The notes beneath the pieces were generated by a model. It did not search any database. It was given only the letters and a program-made list of their open reading frames with translations, and had not been told where the DNA came from. The position numbers and the translations under genes were made by a program. Positions 8,541-16,984 of a stretch of 64,000 bases of DNA are shown in pieces. The stretch's first letter is position 1. The number at the start of each line of letters is the position of its first letter. The DNA comes from Streptomyces cinnamoneus (GTDB lineage: Bacteria > Actinomycetota > Actinomycetes > Streptomycetales > Streptomycetaceae), in the NCBI RefSeq assembly GCF_014650495.1, contig NZ_BMVB01000002.1:310001-374000 (forward strand). The letters are read 5' to 3'.

Positions 8541-10247
8541 TCAGGCAGGGCGGCGCACCTCGACCGTGCGGAACCGGCTCGCGACGAACGCCCCGTCGCA
8601 CAGCGCCGCATTGGCGGCGGGGTTGCCGCCCGTGCCGTGGAAGTCGGAGAACGCGGCCGTCTGGTTGACGTACACGCCGCCCGTCAGGTTGAGGGAGAGC
8701 TGGGCGCACTCCTCCAGGCACGCCTCCTCGATCAGCCGCTCGACGTCCGGCGACGTGGTGTACGCGCCGACCGTCATCGCCCCCTTCTCCCGGACCGTGC
8801 GGCGCAGCAGCTCCACGGCGTCGGCGGCGGAGTCGACGGCCACCGCGAAGGCCACCGGGCCGAAGCACTCCGAGAAGTAGGCCGCTTCGGCGTCCGGCTT
8901 GGCGCCGTCGAGCTTGACGATCACGGGCGTGCGGACCGTGGCACCGGGGAAGTCGGGGTTCGCCACGGACCGGGAGGCGAGGGCCACCTCGCCCAGCTGG
9001 GCGGCGGCGTCGATGCGGGCGCCGACCTGGTCGTTGACGATGGCGCCGAGCAGGGCGTTGGCCCGGGCGTCGTCGCCCAGCAGCTTCTCCACGGCGGTGG
9101 CCAGGTCGGCGACGACCTCGTCGTACGACTTGTGCCCGGCGTCGGTGCCGATGCCCTCGCGCGGGACCAGCAGGTTCTGCGGGGTGGTGCACATCTGGCC
9201 GCTGTACAGGGACAGGGAGAAGGCCAGGTTGGAGAGCATGCCCTTGTAGTCGTCGGTCGAGTCGACGACGACCGTGTTGACGCCGGCCTTCTCCGTGAAG
9301 ACCTGGGCCTGGCGGGCGTTCGTCTCCAGCCAGTCGCCGAAGGCGGTGGAGCCGGTGTAGTCGATGATGCGGATCTCCGGGCGCACCGCCAGGGCCTTGG
9401 CGATGCCCTCGCCGTCGCGCTCGGCGGCCAGGGCGACGAGGTCGGGGGAGAAGCCGGCCTCGGCCAGTACCTCGCGGGCGATGCGCACGCTCAGCGCGAG
9501 CGGCAGCACCGCGCGCGGGTGCGGCTTGACCAGCACGGCGTTGCCCGTGGCGAGCGAGGCGAACAGGCCCGGGTAGCCGTTCCACGTGGGGAAGGTGTTG
9601 CAGCCGATGAGCAGTGAGACGCCGCGCGGTACGGCGGTGAACTCCTTCTTCAGCTCCAGGGGGTCGCGCTTGCCCTGCGGCTTGGACCACTGCGCGGAGC
9701 CGGGCACGGCCGCCTGGGCGGCGTAGGCGTAGGCCACGGCCTCCAGGCCGCGGTCCTGGGCGTGCGGCCCGCCGGCCTGGAACGCCATCATGAACGCCTG
9801 GCCGCTGGTGTGCATGACCGTGTGGGCGATCTCGTGCGTACGGGCGTTGATGCGCGCGAGGATCTCCAGACAGACCGCGGCCCGTGCCTTCGGCCCGGCC
9901 TCGCGCCACGCGGGCACGGCCGCGCGCAGGGCCGGCAGCAGGACATCGATGTCGGCGTGCGGATACTCCACGCCGAGCTCCAGGCCGTAGGGCGAGGACT
10001 CGGTGGCCGACCAGCCGTCGGTGCCCGGCTGGTCCAGCTCGAAGCGCCGGCCGCGCAGCGCGTCGAAGGCGGCCTGTCCCTCGGCGGCGTCCAGGCTGCC
10101 GGGCACGCCCTGGCCGTCGGCGCCGTATGCCTTGGGGTGCTCGGGGTACGGCGACCAGTAGGCGCGTGAACGGATGGCGTCCAGGGCCTGGTCGAGCGTG
10201 GGCAGGTGCTTCTCGATCAACTGGGCGGTGGTGAGTCCGGCGGTCAC
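8541..10247 (-). CDS. paaN: Phenylacetic acid degradation protein PaaN (aldehyde dehydrogenase family)
   Basis: Encodes 568 residues of the aldehyde dehydrogenase superfamily. The N-terminal region (AYWSPYPEHPKAYG) and length match PaaN, the ring-cleavage-step dehydrogenase related to the dehydrogenase half of PaaZ, and no MaoC hydratase half is fused. It oxidises the open-chain semialdehyde CoA ester so that beta-oxidation-like steps can follow. A Cys in SGQMCTTPQN is the probable nucleophile. It is divergent from paaH across a 192-base region holding the shared TetR-type operator. The hydratase partner is not in the window. Confidence 0.88.
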   Translation of the reverse strand: MTAGLTTAQLIEKHLPTLDQALDAIRSRAYWSPYPEHPKAYGADGQGVPGSLDAAEGQAAFDALRGRRFELDQPGTDGWSATESSPYGLELGVEYPHADIDVLLPALRAAVPAWREAGPKARAAVCLEILARINARTHEIAHTVMHTSGQAFMMAFQAGGPHAQDRGLEAVAYAYAAQAAVPGSAQWSKPQGKRDPLELKKEFTAVPRGVSLLIGCNTFPTWNGYPGLFASLATGNAVLVKPHPRAVLPLALSVRIAREVLAEAGFSPDLVALAAERDGEGIAKALAVRPEIRIIDYTGSTAFGDWLETNARQAQVFTEKAGVNTVVVDSTDDYKGMLSNLAFSLSLYSGQMCTTPQNLLVPREGIGTDAGHKSYDEVVADLATAVEKLLGDDARANALLGAIVNDQVGARIDAAAQLGEVALASRSVANPDFPGATVRTPVIVKLDGAKPDAEAAYFSECFGPVAFAVAVDSAADAVELLRRTVREKGAMTVGAYTTSPDVERLIEEACLEECAQLSLNLTGGVYVNQTAAFSDFHGTGGNPAANAALCDGAFVASRFRTVEVRRPA

Positions 10248-10283
10248 GTCTGACCAACTCCTCGTCGAGCGGGGCTCTGACAG

Positions 10284-10319
10284 TGCGACTGGGGCGACTG
10301 GGGGCGACTGGGGGCGACA
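10284..10319 (+). repeat. Short direct repeat in the paaN leader
   Basis: Three to four adjoining copies of a GCGACTGGGG-like unit of 9-11 bases lie just upstream of paaN, in its presumed 5' leader. Unit lengths are irregular and I see no hairpin. Meaning unknown. Confidence 0.5.
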
Positions 10320-10370
10320 GGATCGGGCGACTGCGTTCGGGGGACGGGAACATCCCCGATGGATACAGTA

Positions 10371-10388
10371 ACCGAACGATCGGTCGGG
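10371..10388. promoter_or_regulatory. TetR/PaaR-type operator, copy 2 (paaN-paaH)
   Basis: ACCGAACGATCGGTCGGG lies between the divergent paaN and paaH genes, 124 bases before paaN and 52 bases before the paaH ATG at 10440. It differs in one base from the paaA copy. Its position allows one repressor to control both directions. Confidence 0.75.
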
Positions 10389-10408
10389 ACAAGGGGGCCC
10401 GGCAAAGC

Positions 10409-10417
10409 TGTGGACAA
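10409..10417 (-). promoter_or_regulatory. DnaA-box-like 9-mer at paaH promoter
   Basis: TTGTCCACA on the minus strand is the form preferred in GC-rich Streptomyces DnaA boxes. It lies 21 bases after operator copy 2 and 22 bases before the paaH start, probably within the leader. Function unknown. Confidence 0.35.
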
Positions 10418-10439
10418 CTCATCGGGGAGGATCACAGAC

Positions 10440-11963
10440 ATGACCCCAATCGACCCGTCCCGCACCGTCGCCGTCGTCGGCACGGGCACCATGGGACAGG
10501 GAATCGCCCAGGTCGCCCTGGCCGCGGGGCACCCCGTGCGGCTGTACGACGCCGCCCCCGGCCGGGCGGCGGAGGCGGCCCGGGCCCTCGCCGGCCGCCT
10601 CGGCCGGCTCGTGGACAAGGGCAGGCTCGACGCGGCCGACCGGGACGCGGCACTCGCCCGCCTGCGCCCTGCCGCACAGCTGACCGAACTCGCCGACTCC
10701 GCGCTCGTCATCGAGGCGATTCTCGAACAACTCGACGCCAAGCAGAAGCTGTTCGGTGAGCTGGAATCGGTCGTCCCCGACGACTGCCTGCTGGCCACCA
10801 ACACCTCCTCGCTGTCCGTGACCGCCGTCGCGGGCGCCCTCCGCCGGCCCGAGCGCTTCGTCGGCCTGCACTTCTTCAACCCCGCCCCCCTGCTGCCGCT
10901 CGTGGAGGTCGTCCGCGGCCACGCCACGGACCAGGCGGCCGCCGAGCGGGCCCGCGCCACCGTGACCGCCTGGGGCAAGACGCCCGTGAGCTGCGCCGAC
11001 ACCCCGGGCTTCCTCGTCAACCGGATCGCCCGGCCCTTCTACGCCGAGGCGTTCCGGCTCCACGAGGAGCAGGTCGCCGACCCCGCCACCATCGACGCCG
11101 TGCTGCGGGAGAGCGGCGGCTTCGCGATGGGACCGTTCGAGCTCACCGACCTCATCGGCCAGGACGTGAACAACGCCGTCACCCGTTCGGTGTACGAGGC
11201 GTTCTTCCACGCCCCGAAGTTCACGCCGTCGCTCGCCCAGCAGCGGCTCGTGGAGGCCGGGCTGCTCGGCCGCAAGACGGGCCGCGGCTGGTACGACCAC
11301 GGCGAGGGCGCCGAGCGCCCCGAGCCGCACACGGCCGGGCCCTGCCGGGCGCCCGGGGCGATCGGGCACAGCCTGCGGCTGTCCGGGCCCGCCGCCGTCC
11401 TGCCGCGGATGATCGAGGAAGCGGGCATCAAGGTCACCCGGGAGGGCGGCGAGGACGTCTTCGACGGCTGCCTCGTCCTGCCGGGCGGCACCCGGCTGGC
11501 CCTGGCCGACGGCCAGGGGCCCACCAACGCCGCCTACCTGGGGCCGCGCATCGACTTCGACCTGGCCCTGGACTACCGCACCTGCACCCGCATCGCCCTC
11601 GCCCCCTCGGCGACCGCGCCCCGGGAGGACGTCGAGGCGGCCATCGGCCTGTTCCAGGCCCTCGGCAAGAAGGTCAGCGTCATCGGGGACGCCCCCGGCA
11701 TGATCGTCGCCCGGACGGTCGCCCTGCTCGTGGACTTCGCCGAGGACGCCGCGGGCCGGGGCGTGGCGAGCCGCGAGGACATCGACACCGCCATGCGCGC
11801 AGGCGTGAACTACCCCCGCGGCCCCCTGGAGTGGGCCCGCGAGCTGGACACCGACTGGCTCGACCAGTTCCTGCGGAACATGGACCACGAGTACCCGGGC
11901 GGCCGCTACGCCGCCTGCCAGCCCCTCCGCCGCCGTGCGGCCGTCAAGGAGAGCCTGCTGTAA
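10440..11963 (+). CDS. paaH: 3-hydroxyacyl-CoA dehydrogenase, PaaH type
   Basis: Encodes 507 residues from the ATG at 10440, preceded by GGGGAGG. The Rossmann motif GTGTMGQGIAQ begins near residue 14, the NAD-binding domain runs to about residue 185, and two C-terminal 3HCDH domains follow (about 190-285 and 400-490). This is the PaaH architecture rather than a short FadB2. It oxidises 3-hydroxyadipyl-CoA in the lower phenylacetate pathway. A GTG/ATG further upstream would cross the operator and is rejected. The TetR gene starts two bases after its stop. Confidence 0.88.
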   Translation: MTPIDPSRTVAVVGTGTMGQGIAQVALAAGHPVRLYDAAPGRAAEAARALAGRLGRLVDKGRLDAADRDAALARLRPAAQLTELADSALVIEAILEQLDAKQKLFGELESVVPDDCLLATNTSSLSVTAVAGALRRPERFVGLHFFNPAPLLPLVEVVRGHATDQAAAERARATVTAWGKTPVSCADTPGFLVNRIARPFYAEAFRLHEEQVADPATIDAVLRESGGFAMGPFELTDLIGQDVNNAVTRSVYEAFFHAPKFTPSLAQQRLVEAGLLGRKTGRGWYDHGEGAERPEPHTAGPCRAPGAIGHSLRLSGPAAVLPRMIEEAGIKVTREGGEDVFDGCLVLPGGTRLALADGQGPTNAAYLGPRIDFDLALDYRTCTRIALAPSATAPREDVEAAIGLFQALGKKVSVIGDAPGMIVARTVALLVDFAEDAAGRGVASREDIDTAMRAGVNYPRGPLEWARELDTDWLDQFLRNMDHEYPGGRYAACQPLRRRAAVKESLL

Positions 11964-11965
11964 TC

Positions 11966-12589
11966 ATGACCATGGCCAAGCGCGACACCTACACGCCCGA
12001 ATCGCTGCTCGCGGTCGCCGTCAAGGTGTTCAACGAGCGGGGCTACGACGGCACCTCCATGGAGCACCTCTCCAAGGCGGCCGGCATCTCCAAGTCCTCG
12101 ATCTACCACCACGTCAAGGGCAAGGAGGAGCTGCTCCGGCTCGCGATAAGCCGCGCGCTGGACGGGCTCTTCGCCGTGCTCGGGGAGCCGGGCGCCACCG
12201 GCGGGCCCGCGATCGACCGGCTCGAATACGTCACCCGGCGCACGGTCGAGGTGCTGATGGCCGAGCTGCCCTACGTGACGCTGCTGCTGCGGGTGCGGGG
12301 CAACACGGACACCGAGCGCTGGGCGATGGAGCGGCGCCGCGAGTTCGACCACCAGGTCGCCGAGCTGCTGAAGGAGGCCGCCTGCGAGGGTGACCTCCGG
12401 GAGGACGTGGACATCCGGCTGGCGACCCGGCTGCTCTTCGGAATGATCAATTCCATCGTGGAGTGGTACCGGCCGGAGCGCGGTGGTGCCGCCACCAGCG
12501 CCGAGGTGGCCGACGCCGTCGTCCACACCGCCTTCGCCGGCCTGCGCACCTACAGCCAGCGGCCTCCCGGCCGCCGGCTTCCCGGCTAG
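11966..12589 (+). CDS. TetR-family regulator, probable repressor of paa genes (PaaR-like)
   Basis: Encodes 207 residues. The N-terminal helix-turn-helix spans about residues 12-58 (TSMEHLSKAAGISKSSIYHH), and the ligand-binding domain fills the rest. It begins two bases after paaH, so it is cotranscribed with a phenylacetate gene and probably represses its own operon. In Corynebacterium a TetR protein, PaaR, controls paa genes and responds to phenylacetyl-CoA; that this protein does the same is inference. Three copies of one operator in the window (5682, 10371, 13194) are its likely targets. Its 3' end overlaps the convergent bkdR gene by 4 bases. Confidence 0.8.
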   Translation: MTMAKRDTYTPESLLAVAVKVFNERGYDGTSMEHLSKAAGISKSSIYHHVKGKEELLRLAISRALDGLFAVLGEPGATGGPAIDRLEYVTRRTVEVLMAELPYVTLLLRVRGNTDTERWAMERRREFDHQVAELLKEAACEGDLREDVDIRLATRLLFGMINSIVEWYRPERGGAATSAEVADAVVHTAFAGLRTYSQRPPGRRLPG

Positions 12590-13128
12590 CGGCCTTCGTC
12601 GAGGGGGCGGTCCTCCTTGAGGTCCGTCTCCTCGAAGACCAGCAGCGTGCGGGTGCTCAGCACCTCTTCGATGGCCTGGATGCGGGTGAGGACGAGCTCG
12701 CGCAGGGCTCGGTTGTCCTTGGTGTGGACGAGCATCAGGACGTCGAAATCCCCGCTGACCAGGGCGATGTGGGCCACCCCGGGCAGCCCGCGGAGCTCCT
12801 CGCGGACCGTGCGCCAGGAGTTCTGGACGATCTTCATCGTGATGTAGGCGGACGCGCCGTGCCCGGCCCGTTCCTGATCGATGCGGGCACCGAAGCCCTT
12901 GATCACGCCGTCGTCGATGAGCCGGTTGATCCGGGCGTAGGCGTTGGCGCGCGAGACGTGCACACGCTCGGCCACCGAGCGTATCGAGGCGCGTCCGTCG
13001 CTCTGGAGCATCCGCAGGATCGAGCGGTCGATGTCGTCCAGTGGGCGGGCAGCCGGTCTGCCGCCCGATGTGGCCATCTGTTCGTCCGGCATCCCGCCAT
13101 GCCTCCCCTTCATGGACGTCCTGTTCAT
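12586..13128 (-). CDS. bkdR: Lrp/AsnC-family regulator BkdR
   Basis: Encodes 180 residues. An AsnC-type helix-turn-helix (SIRSVAERVHVSRANAYARI) is followed by an effector domain with an ACT-like (RAM) fold (HIALVSGDFDVLMLVH). It is divergent from the adjacent bkd operon, as in other Streptomyces where BkdR controls branched-chain oxoacid dehydrogenase genes in response to amino acids. Several Met codons lie near the N-terminus (residues 1, 6, 13, 18); the domain itself starts near residue 30, so the true start may be slightly later. Confidence 0.85.
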   Translation of the reverse strand: MNRTSMKGRHGGMPDEQMATSGGRPAARPLDDIDRSILRMLQSDGRASIRSVAERVHVSRANAYARINRLIDDGVIKGFGARIDQERAGHGASAYITMKIVQNSWRTVREELRGLPGVAHIALVSGDFDVLMLVHTKDNRALRELVLTRIQAIEEVLSTRTLLVFEETDLKEDRPLDEGR

Positions 13129-13137
13129 ATCTCAAGT

Positions 13138-13159
13138 TGTGGAGAACCGTTTGTCCACA
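13138..13159. promoter_or_regulatory. Pair of inverted DnaA-box-like 9-mers in bkdR-bkdA2 region
   Basis: TGTGGAGAA at 13138-13146 and TTGTCCACA at 13151-13159 face each other with four bases between. They lie between bkdR and the TetR-type operator copy 3. Either a DnaA-type site or an inverted-repeat operator of another regulator such as BkdR would fit. Confidence 0.4.
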
Positions 13160-13193
13160 GGCTCGGGCCGCCTGTAGCCAAAAAGTGCCGACG

Positions 13194-13211
13194 ACCGAAC
13201 AATCGGTAGGG
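13194..13211. promoter_or_regulatory. TetR/PaaR-type operator, copy 3 (bkdA2 promoter)
   Basis: ACCGAACAATCGGTAGGG differs in two bases from copy 2. It lies 51 bases before the bkdA2 ATG, in the same relation to the start as copy 2 has to paaH (52 bases). This suggests the paa TetR protein also acts on this bkd operon. Confidence 0.65.
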
Positions 13212-13262
13212 AGAGCGCAGGACGCTTTCCGGTCAAGCTCGTCCCAAGAGGAGGTGCTCGTC

Positions 13263-14432
13263 ATGACGGTTCTGGAGCAGCCCGGGTCGTACCGGCCCAT
13301 CCCGCCCCCGGCCTGGCAACCCCGTACCGACCCCGCCCCGCTGCTGCCCGACGCGGAGCCGTACCGCCTGCTGGGCACCCCCGCCGCGAAGCGGCTCGAT
13401 CCGGCCCTCCTGCGGAGGCTGTACGGGCAGCTCGTGCGCGGCCGCCGGTACAACACCCAGGCCACGGCACTGACCCGCCAGGGCCGGCTGGCCGTCTACC
13501 CCTCCTCCACCGGGCAGGAGGCGTGCGAGGTCGCCGCCGCGCTGGCGCTGGAGGAGCGGGACTGGCTCTTCCCCAGCTACCGCGACACCCTCGCGGCCGT
13601 CGTGCGCGGCCTGGACCCCGTGCAGGCACTGACCCTGCTGCGCGGTGACTGGCACACCGGCTACGACCCCCACGAGCACCGCGTCGCCCCGCTGTGCACC
13701 CCGCTGGCCACCCAGCTCCCGCACGCCGTGGGGCTCGCCCACGCGGCCCGGCTCAAGGGCGACGACGTCGTCGCGCTCGCCATGGTCGGCGACGGCGGCA
13801 CCAGCGAGGGCGACTTCCACGAGGCCCTGAACTTCGCCGCCGTCTGGCGGGCACCGGTCGTCTTCTTCGTCCAGAACAACGGCTTCGCCATCTCCGTACC
13901 GCTCGCCAAGCAGACCGCCGCGCCCTCGCTCGCCCACAAGGCCGTCGGTTACGGCATGCCCGGCCGGCTCGTCGACGGCAACGACGCGGCCGCCGTGCAC
14001 GAGGTCCTCTCCGAGGCCGTGCACCGCGCCCGGGCCGGCGGCGGACCCACGCTGGTCGAGGCCGTCACCTACCGCATCGACGCCCACACCAACGCCGACG
14101 ACGCCACCCGCTACCGCAGCGACGCCGAGGTCGAGACCTGGCGGGCGCACGACCCGATCGCCCTGCTGGAGCGGGAGCTCACGCGTCGCAAGCTGCTGGA
14201 CGATGCCGCGATACAGGCCGAACGGGACGCCGCCGAGCGGATGGCCGCCGATCTGCGCGAGCGAATGAACCAGGACCCCGCGCTCGACCCGATGGAACTG
14301 TTCACACATGTTTACGCCGAACAGACTGCCCAACTGCGCGAGCAGGCAGCACAATTGCGTGCTGAGCTGACTGCTGCGGGGGAGCTCCCGCGCCCCCTGG
14401 AGGGCGGCCCCCAGGAAGGAACGCAGCGATGA
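13263..14432 (+). CDS. bkdA2: Branched-chain 2-oxoacid dehydrogenase E1 alpha subunit
   Basis: Encodes 389 residues from the ATG at 13263, with AAGAGGAGG upstream. The thiamine-diphosphate motif begins GDGGTSEGDFHEA and ends at VQNNGFAIS (residues about 178-200). E1 decarboxylates the 2-oxoacids derived from Val, Leu and Ile, feeding branched starter units for fatty acid and polyketide synthesis. The C-terminus has a short Gln/Ala-rich helix. Operon order E1alpha-E1beta-E2 and the adjacent bkdR make the bkd assignment likely; pyruvate dehydrogenase is the alternative. The symbol follows S. coelicolor usage, where the bkdR-linked set is A2B2C2. Confidence 0.88.
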   Translation: MTVLEQPGSYRPIPPPAWQPRTDPAPLLPDAEPYRLLGTPAAKRLDPALLRRLYGQLVRGRRYNTQATALTRQGRLAVYPSSTGQEACEVAAALALEERDWLFPSYRDTLAAVVRGLDPVQALTLLRGDWHTGYDPHEHRVAPLCTPLATQLPHAVGLAHAARLKGDDVVALAMVGDGGTSEGDFHEALNFAAVWRAPVVFFVQNNGFAISVPLAKQTAAPSLAHKAVGYGMPGRLVDGNDAAAVHEVLSEAVHRARAGGGPTLVEAVTYRIDAHTNADDATRYRSDAEVETWRAHDPIALLERELTRRKLLDDAAIQAERDAAERMAADLRERMNQDPALDPMELFTHVYAEQTAQLREQAAQLRAELTAAGELPRPLEGGPQEGTQR

Positions 14433-15487
14433 CCACCGCGCCCGTCGAGACCGGCCGCAAGCCCGCCACCATGGCGCAGGCGCTGGTCCGGGCGTTGCGC
14501 GACGCCATGGCCGACGACCCGGCCGTGCACGTCCTCGGCGAGGACGTCGGCACCCTGGGCGGCGTCTTCCGGGTGACCGACGGACTGGCCAAGGAGTTCG
14601 GCGAGGACCGCTGCACGGACACGCCCCTGGCCGAGGCGGGCATCCTCGGGACGGCCGTGGGCATGGCCATGTACGGGCTGCGGCCCGTGGTGGAGATGCA
14701 GTTCGACGCCTTCGCCTATCCCGCCTTCGAGCAGCTCATCAGCCACGTCGCCCGCATGCGCAACCGCACCCGCGGTGCGATGCCCATGCCCATCACCGTC
14801 CGCGTGCCCTACGGCGGCGGCATCGGCGGCGTGGAGCACCACAGCGACTCCTCCGAGGCGTACTACCTGGCCACGCCGGGGCTCCACGTCGTCGCCCCGG
14901 CGACCGTCGCCGACGCCTACGGCCTGCTGCGCGCCGCGATCGCCTCCGACGACCCGGTGATCTTCCTGGAGCCCAAGCGGCTGTACTGGTCGAAGGCCGA
15001 CTGGGACGCCGAGCGGCCGGAGCAGGTGCCGGGCATCGGCCGGGCGGTCGTGCGCCGGCCGGGCACGTCCGCGACGCTCATCACCTACGGGCCCTCCGTG
15101 CCCGTGTGCATGGAGGCGGCCGAGGCGGCCACGGCGGAGGGCTGGGACCTGGAGGTCGTCGACCTCCGGTCGCTGGTGCCCTTCGACGAGGAGACCGTCT
15201 GCGCGTCCGTGCGCCGGACCGGCCGGGCCGTGGTGGTGCACGAGTCGACGGGCTTCGGCGGCCCGGGCGGAGAGATCGCGGCCCGCGTCACCGAGCGCTG
15301 CTTCCACCACCTGGAGGCCCCGGTCCTGCGGGTGGCGGGCTTCGACATCCCCTACCCGCCGCCGATGCTGGAAAAGCACCACCTGCCGGGGGTGGACCGG
15401 GTCCTGGACGCGGTGGCGCGGCTGCAGTGGGAAGCGGAATGGACCTCTGAAGGCGACGGCAACGCATACGAGAGTGGTGCGCTCTGA
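14429..15487 (+). CDS. bkdB2: Branched-chain 2-oxoacid dehydrogenase E1 beta subunit
   Basis: Encodes 352 residues. It has a transketolase pyrimidine-binding domain (GEDVGTLGGVFRVTDGL near residue 32) and a C-terminal transketolase domain (GFGGPGGEIAARVTERCF). It pairs with the alpha subunit to form the E1 heterotetramer. The start overlaps bkdA2 by ATGA and its stop shares one base with the bkdC2 start, so the three proteins are translationally coupled. Confidence 0.92.
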   Translation: MTTAPVETGRKPATMAQALVRALRDAMADDPAVHVLGEDVGTLGGVFRVTDGLAKEFGEDRCTDTPLAEAGILGTAVGMAMYGLRPVVEMQFDAFAYPAFEQLISHVARMRNRTRGAMPMPITVRVPYGGGIGGVEHHSDSSEAYYLATPGLHVVAPATVADAYGLLRAAIASDDPVIFLEPKRLYWSKADWDAERPEQVPGIGRAVVRRPGTSATLITYGPSVPVCMEAAEAATAEGWDLEVVDLRSLVPFDEETVCASVRRTGRAVVVHESTGFGGPGGEIAARVTERCFHHLEAPVLRVAGFDIPYPPPMLEKHHLPGVDRVLDAVARLQWEAEWTSEGDGNAYESGAL

Positions 15488-16929
15488 TGGCGGTGGTGCG
15501 CGAGTTCACGCTGCCCGACCTCGGTGAAGGACTCACGGAGGCGCAGGTGGTCCGCTGGATGGTGAACGTCGGCGACGTCGTCGCCGTCGACCAGCCGGTG
15601 GTCGAGGTCGAGACGGCGAAGGCCATGGTGGAGGTCCCCTGCCCCTACGGGGGCGTGGTGACCGCCCGCTTCGGCGAGGAGGGGACGGAGCTGCCCGTCG
15701 GCGCCCCGCTGCTGACGGTGGCGGTGGGGGAGCCGGCCGCGGTGCCGGATCCCGACGCGCCGGAGCCCGTCGCGACGGCTTCCGGTTCCGCGTCCGGCGG
15801 TGGGGACGAGGGATCGGGCAACGTGCTCGTCGGCTACGGCACGCAGGCGCCGGCGGCCCGGCGCCGCCGGGTCCGGCCGCAGGCCCGCGAGGCCGTGCGC
15901 TCCGCAGAGCGGGTGCCCGCGGCCACGTCCCTGGCGGTGATCTCCCCGCTCGTACGGCGCCTCGCACGGGAACGCGGCGTGGATCTGTCCCGGGTGCGCG
16001 GCAGCGGCCCGGAGGGGCTGATCACGCGCGCGGACGTCGAAGCGGCGGCGCACGAGGTGCACGCGGCGGGAGCGGTGTCCGGGGCGGCGGCGGTGTCCGT
16101 GGCTGCGGAGCGGACGTCGCCTGCGGGACAGGCGGTTTCCGCAGCGGGGGCCGGGGCGACCGCCCGGACGGCGCGGCCCGGGCACCGGGCCGAGGCGGGC
16201 CGTCCCGGCCGCCGTGTGGCAGCCGGCCGGCAGACCGCCGACGGTCTGCGCGTACCACTGCGCGGGGTGCGCGGGGTGGTGGCCGACAAGCTCAGCCGCA
16301 GCCGCCGGGAGATCCCGGACGCGACGTGCTGGGTGGACGCGGACGCCACGGAGCTGATGGCCGCCCGCCGCGCCATGAACGTCTCCGGCGGGGCCAAGGT
16401 CTCCCTGCTGGCGCTGCTGGCGCGCATCTGCACGGCGGCGCTCGCGAAGTACCCCGAGCTCAACGCCACGGTGGACACCGAGGCCCGCGAGATCGTCACG
16501 CTGCCCGACGTCCACCTGGGCTTCGCGGCCCAGACCGATCGCGGCCTGGTCGTTCCCGTCGTGCGCGACGCGAACGCACGCAACGCCGTCGAGCTGTCGG
16601 TGGAGATGGCCCGGCTCACCGAGGCCGCACGGGCCGGCAAGCTCAGCCCGGCCGAGCTGACCGGCGGCACCTTCACCCTCAACAACTACGGGGTGTTCGG
16701 CGTCGACGGCTCCACGCCGATCATCAACCACCCCGAGGCGGCGATGCTCGGCGTCGGCCGAATAGCACCGAAGCCGTGGGTGCACCAAGGAGAGTTGGCG
16801 GTGCGGCAGGTGGTGCAGCTGTCCTTCACCTTCGACCACCGGGTGTGCGACGGCGGGGTCGCGGGCGGCTTCCTGCGGTACGTGGCCGACTGCGTCGAGC
16901 AGCCGGCGGTGCTGCTGCGGACGGTCTGA
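15487..16929 (+). CDS. bkdC2: Branched-chain 2-oxoacid dehydrogenase E2 (dihydrolipoyl acyltransferase)
   Basis: Encodes 480 residues. One lipoyl domain occupies residues 1-80, with the lipoyl Lys in VETAKAMVEV. An Ala/Pro-rich linker is followed by an E1/E3-binding domain (about 152-190, SPLVRRLARERGVDL). A second low-complexity linker, longer and Ala/Gly/Arg-rich, spans about 195-255. The catalytic acyltransferase domain ends with the DHRVCDGG active-site motif. It forms the core of the complex and passes the branched acyl group to CoA. No E3 gene is nearby. Confidence 0.92.
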   Translation: MAVVREFTLPDLGEGLTEAQVVRWMVNVGDVVAVDQPVVEVETAKAMVEVPCPYGGVVTARFGEEGTELPVGAPLLTVAVGEPAAVPDPDAPEPVATASGSASGGGDEGSGNVLVGYGTQAPAARRRRVRPQAREAVRSAERVPAATSLAVISPLVRRLARERGVDLSRVRGSGPEGLITRADVEAAAHEVHAAGAVSGAAAVSVAAERTSPAGQAVSAAGAGATARTARPGHRAEAGRPGRRVAAGRQTADGLRVPLRGVRGVVADKLSRSRREIPDATCWVDADATELMAARRAMNVSGGAKVSLLALLARICTAALAKYPELNATVDTEAREIVTLPDVHLGFAAQTDRGLVVPVVRDANARNAVELSVEMARLTEAARAGKLSPAELTGGTFTLNNYGVFGVDGSTPIINHPEAAMLGVGRIAPKPWVHQGELAVRQVVQLSFTFDHRVCDGGVAGGFLRYVADCVEQPAVLLRTV

Positions 16930-16953
16930 GGGGGCCCGCCCGGCCGGGCCCTC
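16930..16953 (+). terminator. Possible terminator after bkdC2
   Basis: GGGCCCG at 16932-16938 pairs with CGGGCCC at 16945-16951 just after the bkdC2 stop, with one extra G-T and G-C pair outside. No U-run follows, as is usual in GC-rich actinomycetes. Confidence 0.45.
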
Positions 16954-16984
16954 GCCTCTGCCGGGGGCTCGCCATACTCGACGC

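Noticed and set aside
10359..10440. Upstream start for paaH at 10359
   Set aside because: It would cross the TetR operator and the leader, and the ATG at 10440 has a good ribosome site and the family N-terminus.
5735..13159. Chromosomal replication origin because of DnaA-like boxes
   Set aside because: Only four scattered boxes; no dnaA, dnaN or clustered boxes as in a Streptomyces oriC.
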